Positions 58,165 through 64,000 of a stretch of 64,000 nucleotides of DNA are shown here, piece by piece. The DNA comes from Flammula alnicola. Taxonomy: Eukaryota; Basidiomycota; Agaricomycetes; Agaricales; Strophariaceae. The stretch lies in contig JADNRV010000260.1 in NCBI GenBank assembly GCA_015499995.1, positions 1 through 64,000 on the forward strand, written 5' to 3'. Position 1 is the stretch's first letter. The number at the start of each line of letters is the position of its first letter. Below the pieces are notes generated by a model. The model ran no database searches and was not told the DNA's origin. It saw only the letters and a list, made by a program, of their open reading frames with translations. The position numbers and the translations under genes were made by a program.

Positions 58165-59572
58165 CAAGGGACTACAGCCGGAAGATTCCGAAACACCAAC
58201 TCCCCCTGCCTCATACCATCAGCGTCCCAATTAGGACGAGCTCCGTACGCTGCATTATAGGCAGGTGTCACCAAGGGACTACAGCCGGAAGATACCGAAA
58301 CACCAACTCCCCCTGCCTCATACCCATCAGCGTCCCAATTAGGACGAGCTCCGGCGTCAAACAGATTAGGCAGGAGCTCTCAATCGAGGCATCGTCAGTA
58401 ATGTAGATAACATACTGTCGTCAAATTGTCATGCATAAGTCGTGTATAATAGTTGATAGTACATGGTAATGTTGATGCCTTAAGAATCCGGGTGCTTCTT
58501 TTAAATTTTGGCCCTTTGGGTGACGTGGCTATTGACGATGACGATGATTCAATCGAGATGGCTCGTTTGCGTGAACACCAAGTATTGTCCGCCTCCTTGA
58601 CCTCTTCCTCACCACCATCATCAAAATGATTGTTGTCAATGGCCTGTTGTATGGCCTAGATATCGTCACTATCAAGAACCTGGTAGGTGGTCCCATATGC
58701 TGCGGACTTACCAAAACTCAAGAGCTTAGACATGAAGATTACAAAAAATAGATGTCCAATACCGAATACCAAAGCGTGATTACAATGAGGTGGTAGGAAA
58801 ATGGTATTACTTGAACATCGTACTCAACTGCCAATATTTACACGAGCAGAAATGTCCTAATTAGGTGACACCTGCCTATAATGCAGCGTACGGAGCTCGT
58901 CCTAATTGGGACGCTGATGGTATGAGGCAGGGGGAGTTGGTGTTTCGGAATCTTCCGGCTGTAGTCCCTTGGGTGTCACCTAATTAGGACATTTCTGCTC
59001 GTGTAAATATTGGCAGTTGAGTACGATGTTCAAGTAATACCATTTTCCTACCACCTCATTGTAATCACGCTTTGGTATTCGGTATTGGACATCTATTTTT
59101 TGTAATCTTCATGTCTAAGCTCTTGAGTTTTGGTAAGTCCGCAGCATATGGGACCACCTACCAGGTTCTTGATAGTGACGATATCTAGGCCATACAACAG
59201 GCCATTGACAACAATCATTTTGATGATGGTGGTGAGGAAGAGGTCAAGGAGGCGGACAATACTTGGTGTTCACGCAAACGAGCCATCTCGATTGAATCAT
59301 CGTCATCGTCAATAGCCACGTCACCCAAAGGGCCAAAATTTAAAAGAAGCACCCGGATTCTTAAGGCATCAACATTACCATGTACTATCAACTATTATAC
59401 ACGACTTATGCATGACAATTTGACGACAGTATGTTATCTACATTACTGACGATGCCTCGATTGAGAGCTCCTGCCTAATCTGTTTGACGCCGGAGCTCGT
59501 CCTAATTGGGACGCTGATGGGTATGAGGCAGGGGGAGTTGGTGTTTCGGTATCTTCCGGCTGTAGTCCCTTG
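58165..59572 (+). mobile_element. hAT-type MITE copy A, split by copy B
   Basis: Same ends and interior as the kinase-intron copy. Target duplication CTTGAACT (58157-58164 and 59573-59580) is perfect. The span is 1408 bp, exactly 700 for this copy, 700 for the inserted copy and 8 for the inner target duplication. Orientation is the same as copy 1. Confidence 0.92.
58272..58971 (-). mobile_element. hAT-type MITE copy B, inserted inverted into copy A
   Basis: A 700-bp copy in reverse orientation, starting CAAGGGACTACAGCC and ending GGCTGTAGTCCCTTG. The 8-bp target duplication GGTGTCAC (58264-58271 and 58972-58979) comes from inside copy A. Its interior is nearly identical to the other two copies, including the TAG in the residual transposase frame. 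Confidence 0.92.
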
Positions 59573-60368
59573 CTTGAACTTGCCCTCATCGTCGTCTCAA
59601 CTACTTCGCCTGTTCGATCTCTGCACGAAATCATGGCGTGGCTGCTCTGCTATATGGTGTGTTTTCTTCCTTGGTTACCTTCTTCTGTTCTATGAATTCT
59701 CTTTCTTTGCAGTGCCGCCCCGGATATGCGCCATTCAGTTACTCAGCGCTGCGCCAAATGTTCGGAGGGCCCTTGAAATGAAGGCAGATATGTACCCCTC
59801 CTTTTCTTCTATAGCACCCGCTCATCCATCCTTCAGCTTCAGGCTTCAAGTTCAAGTTCCGTTATTTACAGCGCTGTCTCTGGAAAACCGGGTGAGTGCA
59901 TGATTCCCATCATTTGTTCACTGGCACGTTGGGGACTTACTAGACTTCCTCCTCTTTTCTTACAGATGCACATCATGCAGGAGCATTATTTACTGGGTGG
60001 GAAGGGTGCAGCACTGCAGGTCTGGGTTTTAAGGCTATGGTAAGACTCCCCAGCGTCGTATTAGTACTTATGTAGTGTCTGGCATAATATATTTTGGTTT
60101 CCTGTGCTTCTAAATGTTTGGATTGAGGAATTCTAAAGCTGGTCCGACTTTTCTATGACTATTTTCGTGGGTAACCAAATATCTGTCAAGGTTTGACTAA
60201 GGTTGGACTGATGCCTGACTAGTGTATGACTTAGATGCGACTTTTTGAACGACTTCATAGTCGACAACTCGTTACGAAAACGCCTTTTAGTCAAACACTT
60301 CCATTTGGTTGACTATTTCTCGACTTTATCTGACTATCGTCCGACTTTGCTTTTTACTGAGCAGGCAT

Positions 60369-61182
60369 AGTCACGTAATATGAGTGCGGAAGATTCCAAG
60401 TCGACGTTTCCGCAATCATCTCAGGCAAACTCACTGCAAAGGGGTGGACGTGAGGAGGAAATATATCTGCACGACTCTCGAAAAATCACCAAGCATTCAC
60501 AATAGATGCGGCTCTGCGCCATATATCGCGCTCATATCTTTTTCCTGCCCGACAATGACCTGAGGCCCAGTCCAATAGTTCGACACATTCTGTGCGGCAG
60601 TCAGATGTGGCATTCATATTATCCAGGGATCCTAGGAAGATGATGAAATAGGGAAGATTCCTAGTTCACACACCGGCGGTTCCAACATTAAAAGCTCCTT
60701 TTGACGTGTATCAAGTACGTTGTCAAAGATTTTAAGTATTAGTTACCATATTGAATATCTCAGCATTTAAAATCTTTTATTTAGTCTTAAAGATTCTCGT
60801 ATTTTAAATCTTGAATAAGATATAAAGCTCCTTTCCACGGTAACAAATATTTTAACTCGAAATTTATTTAAAACGTTCCACCATATTTAAAATTTTAATT
60901 TAGCAAGAAATACTTTTAGTACTTAAAATAAAAATAAATCCAATAGCGTGGTTACCATTTTAAATATTGAGCACAATCTAAAATTTACACATATTTAAAA
61001 TATAAAAGAACATTTAAAATTATCAAAGATGTTATTCAAGATTTCAAGTAGAAAAAAATCCTTGATTAATCGCCCACTCATTGCCCACTCATTGCCCACT
61101 TGTCGCCGACTTTCTGGGCACATAATGCATGCCCGGTGAAAAAGCGGACGTGCACAACCCAGCCTTGAGAATCCTTGATAAT
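60369..61182. other. AT-rich tract between transposons
   Basis: From about 60710 to 61060 the sequence is strongly AT-rich with repeated TTTAAAAT/ATTTTAAA motifs. It is followed by three GCCCACTCATT/GCCCACTTG units near 61070-61100. It may be the terminal region of the transposon encoding the adjacent transposase; no terminal inverted repeat could be confirmed because the other end is outside the window. Confidence 0.45.
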
Positions 61183-64000
61183 TTAATATTTAATCCTACA
61201 GACCAAGTGAGCAAGTTTTTCGAAGTACAAATAAAAAGGAGGGCTCACACGAGAAAGAGTCAGAACGACAGCTCTGTCTTTGTCTAATTTCCACCGCGCA
61301 TAATGAGATATAACCCACTCAGGGTAGATAATTTGTAGGTCGGTTGAGAGTGTCGTTGAATATGTCTTTGCGAGAAAATGAGGGTAAAAGCGGAATGGGT
61401 CTAGAGACCCAGATGGGGCTGGGAGCTGGCGACGAACTGCATAGACAACACCTTTATTCTTAGTGACAACAATATACTCGATTGAACCAGGAAGGGGCGT
61501 CGCTCCGTAGTCACCGTCTGGATAATAAAGGATGAGACTATTTCCAACATGCGTACTAGCATGAGAAAAGAAGACATTGTCGAAGCGGTGGCGTGCACGA
61601 AGAGCTACCTTGCGCTCTGAAATGAGGTTCTTTAAATCGGCGGGAACTGGACCGAAGGCAGAATCTGCAACGTCGTCATTCTGCCAAGTGTCTTGTTCTC
61701 GTTCTTGTCCAAATGCTTTATCGAAGGCCGCTTTGCATGCCTTGAGGAAGGGAGGGCAGTCCGGACGTGCTAACCAGCGCTTGAGTTTTCCAGCACGAGT
61801 AAATGAATTCAGCATCGTAGATTCTAATTGACCTGTCGCAAAGATGAGCACCATGGAATATTTTCTACTCAGGAAATACTTACCAAATTTGTTGTTCCTG
61901 GGAAGACGCTGTAGCTGTCCAATCAGACGCTCGAACGGAAAAGCCCACCATGAACGGACAGGGCCAAAAAGACGCAGGAAGTCATATATATGGATCGCCA
62001 TATGCCAGTTGGGACGAGGTGTGATCGTGGGGTGAAGAGACGGAAATTTTGCTACCCAGGATGTGATACATGCAAGGTAGGCGGACATTCGACTCTCTGT
62101 CATGGTACGCCTACACGCCAGAGAGACCGCCGATACCAGGTCCATCGTATGATCAAGAACATCACGTAGAAATGATGCTTTCGATAGAGTCGGATGGCTT
62201 GTTCCCTCGCCCCACATACTGACGAGAGCAATAGGAAGGTAGATTGTTGCCATTGTTCGCCATTCATCTGCTTTAAGACTACCAGCTGCAGCAGTTCCAA
62301 AAGCAGGAGGAACAGATGGCACCCAGGCAGGAGTGTCGCAATCACAAATAACTTCCCTAATGCGAGCCATAACTTCTGGAGTAGCAAATTTCGGAGGTGG
62401 TTTTGTTGCTGGTAAGAGCGGTTTATTCTCTCGCTGTGATAATGGAAGATCATGTTAGCTAGGATCGCCAAGTTATAGGTCTAATACTTACCCAGATTCT
62501 CAAGCCCTCGGCATAGTGCTTTTTCTGGGGTTTCCGAATATCTCCCGAAGGGTGCCCTCGTGAAGCAGGCTCGTCGTCCCTTGGCAGAGCAGGCTTAGCT
62601 CCAACACTTTCAGACACAAAAGCAAGAGCTTTCAGGTTTTTGCCTTTCAGACGTTCCGTTAGTGCCTTGAGGTTCTCTTCTGGGTTGTCGTTACTATCAT
62701 AGTTTTTCATCGGAGTGACAAGAAGCTTATGGATTTGAGGTATATGCTTCTGGTCGTTCTCGTTCAACTTCTTGTTGCTGATATCGTCGGCGTTTGGAAC
62801 TTTAAAATCAAGTTTGAAAGACGCAATGATTTCCTCTTTCGCATCAACCGAATGCTGCGTGAGTTCGAGCACCTCCCGAAAGTGATGCTGAACGACGCCT
62901 TCCAATAGGCAGTGCATCGGGTCGACAACCAGCATGCGAATTGGATCCCAATATGGAAGACGCCACAGCTCTGACCAACGCACGCCATGTAAGCCAACCA
63001 GCTTCTCTTGTTCTTTGGCCGAGGACGCGTTTTTCCATTTTTCTGCGTTTCGAAGGACATCATCACGGTCTTTGGGCATCCAGTCGGGGTGATGGAGATC
63101 GGTTCTGCCCATTTTGGAAAGATGATAGCAATTACATCTACTGCAAAAGTGGTGGCTGGTGTGGGACGCTAAAGCGCTGGCCTGGCGGGCAGCTGGGAGA
63201 TCGCAAACCTTTAGGGCCAATGCGCTTCGGGTATCTCTGCCCTCGGGATGATTGGCAGTCCGCGAGTAATGGACACCCCGCTTCCAAGAAACGAGAAGGT
63301 CATCGACGACAGGACGTAAGTAATGATTGAGGTCTGTAAAGTGCGGTTCGGTTGGGCCAGGAAGAACACCAGCGAGGTACATATTTTCTGGTTTGTAACG
63401 AATGTCGAGGGGCAGATTCAAGCACACCGCACTAAGAACACCACATGACGCCTTGGCACCCCTGAGCGTAACGCCGTCAACGGCGAAATAATCGAAACTA
63501 AATGCGAAGAGATAGCGGCCTTCGGTACCGGGTCTCTTGACGAAGAGCTGTCTGTTTAGGGGACCTTCGAAGGCACGGATGAATTCAGCTTGAAATGCAT
63601 CGGAGATGTAAGGAATATGGTCATCGATAGAGGATACCAGACCATCACAAGATTTATCCATCATCCTTTCTAAATCTGAGCGCGAAAGGAGACCTGCGAG
63701 ATAATCATGGAAATGATGGTATACAAATGTTTTAAGCGGTTTGCCTTTGCCAAGGAGCTTCGTCATGCAAATATCAGAGTCGGGAAGAGGGCGATTATTG
63801 CATTCTTCTGGATATATAGGAGAGTCGGATCCATGGGTAAAGGTTGGAGGATATGTACAGTGGCATGTAGGACAAACGGCGTAGGTAGTCGTCTTGCCTT
63901 CCAGGTTAAATTTGGCCAAAACCGTTTCGAGCGTGTGAGGTAATTGGTCAAGAATAGATTGTTCAGTCGAATTAAGATCCCTGGATCCATCAGTAAAGGC
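61183..64000 (-). CDS. CACTA/Plavaka-like Tnp2 transposase, 5' end beyond the window
   Basis: Minus-strand exons 62492-64000 (open to the window edge), 61884-62433 and 61183-61832 join in frame over 58- and 51-nt introns, giving over 900 residues without a stop. It has a zinc-ribbon-like CPTCHCTYPP, FSFDYFAVDGVTLRGAKASC, YLAGVLPGPTEP, VCDLPAARQ, a knuckle HHFCSRCNCYH, the hallmark WSELWRLPYWDPIRMLVVDP followed by MHCLLEG, and later WWAFPFERLIGQLQR. These match Tnp2-type transposases of CACTA-like basidiomycete elements; the Asp in VDG, the Asp in VDPMH and the Glu in FPFER are plausible catalytic residues. The C-terminus may instead splice near 61249 to a shorter end. The intact frame suggests a young, possibly autonomous element. 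Confidence 0.8.

Larger units (their letters stand above)
57863..60361. mobile_element. TIR transposon with 7-bp duplication, host of nested MITEs
   Basis: The ends begin CTCAGTAAAAAGCAAAGTCGG (57863) and its exact reverse complement finishes at 60361. The target duplication is CAGGCAT (57856-57862 and 60362-60368). Inside each end are many AAAGTC(A/G)G, GTCAGTCAT and TGACTA motifs, typical subterminal transposase-binding repeats. Without the nested MITEs the element is about 1.1 kb. The interior right part (59580-60040) shows exon-like pieces, for example PPRICAIQLLSAAPNVRRAL followed by a GTGAGT...TTACAG intron, perhaps a captured gene or transposase remnant. No transposase was recognised, so it is non-autonomous. 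hAT or another family with 7-8 bp duplications is possible. Confidence 0.75.

Overview
The window is nuclear DNA of a mushroom-forming basidiomycete (Agaricomycetes). The evidence is genes split by many 45-65 nt GT-AG introns, an Agaricomycete-type gene repertoire (long low-complexity ATG4, tyrosine-kinase-like kinase, secreted PAN-like and DUF5648 proteins, TPR-kelch-MYND gene) and basidiomycete transposons. No species is assigned.

The left ~20.5 kb looks subtelomeric, with the chromosome end towards base 1. It holds degenerate CCCTAA-type tracts, all C-rich on the + strand (1014-1090, about 12330-12480, 19181-19198, 20350, 20490), and a SNF2-family helicase gene with a premature stop (1917-6911). 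A 5.2-kb satellite follows (7080-12272) whose 21/25-bp unit reverses strand near 10925. Next is a 4-kb field of hairpin-rich repeats (12486-16634) containing five ~150-bp block-conserved units that end in T-runs. A 5'-truncated retroelement (about 16636-19180) then carries the C-terminal part of a Penelope/Coprina-like reverse transcriptase. Its 3' end abuts (CCCTAA)3, and a candidate hammerhead ribozyme lies 65 bp before that end. This is the geometry expected of an endonuclease-deficient retroelement added to an exposed telomere. Further short repeat families run to 20.5 kb.

The middle (20.5-43 kb) is gene-sparse chromosome arm. It has a secreted DUF5648 protein, two tandem paralogous secreted PAN-like proteins with identical exon plans and TATA boxes, a 5.5-kb stretch with no recognisable gene, the autophagy protease ATG4, and a secreted or ER-targeted flavin monooxygenase with 13 exons.

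The right part (43-64 kb) mixes genes and transposons. A kinase gene has a 700-bp hAT-type MITE inside a 52-nt intron. A TPR-kelch-MYND gene is decayed, and the mitochondrial DEAD-box helicase MRH4 is intact. A second kinase-like gene is frameshifted, and there is a small cysteine-containing secreted protein. At 57863-60361 a transposon with 7-bp target duplications contains one copy of the same MITE, which itself contains another copy in inverted orientation; all 8-bp target duplications are perfect. The window ends inside an apparently intact CACTA/Plavaka-like Tnp2 transposase gene on the minus strand.

Exon coordinates were worked out by hand from splice signals and frame continuity. Family names rest on remembered motifs, not on a search.
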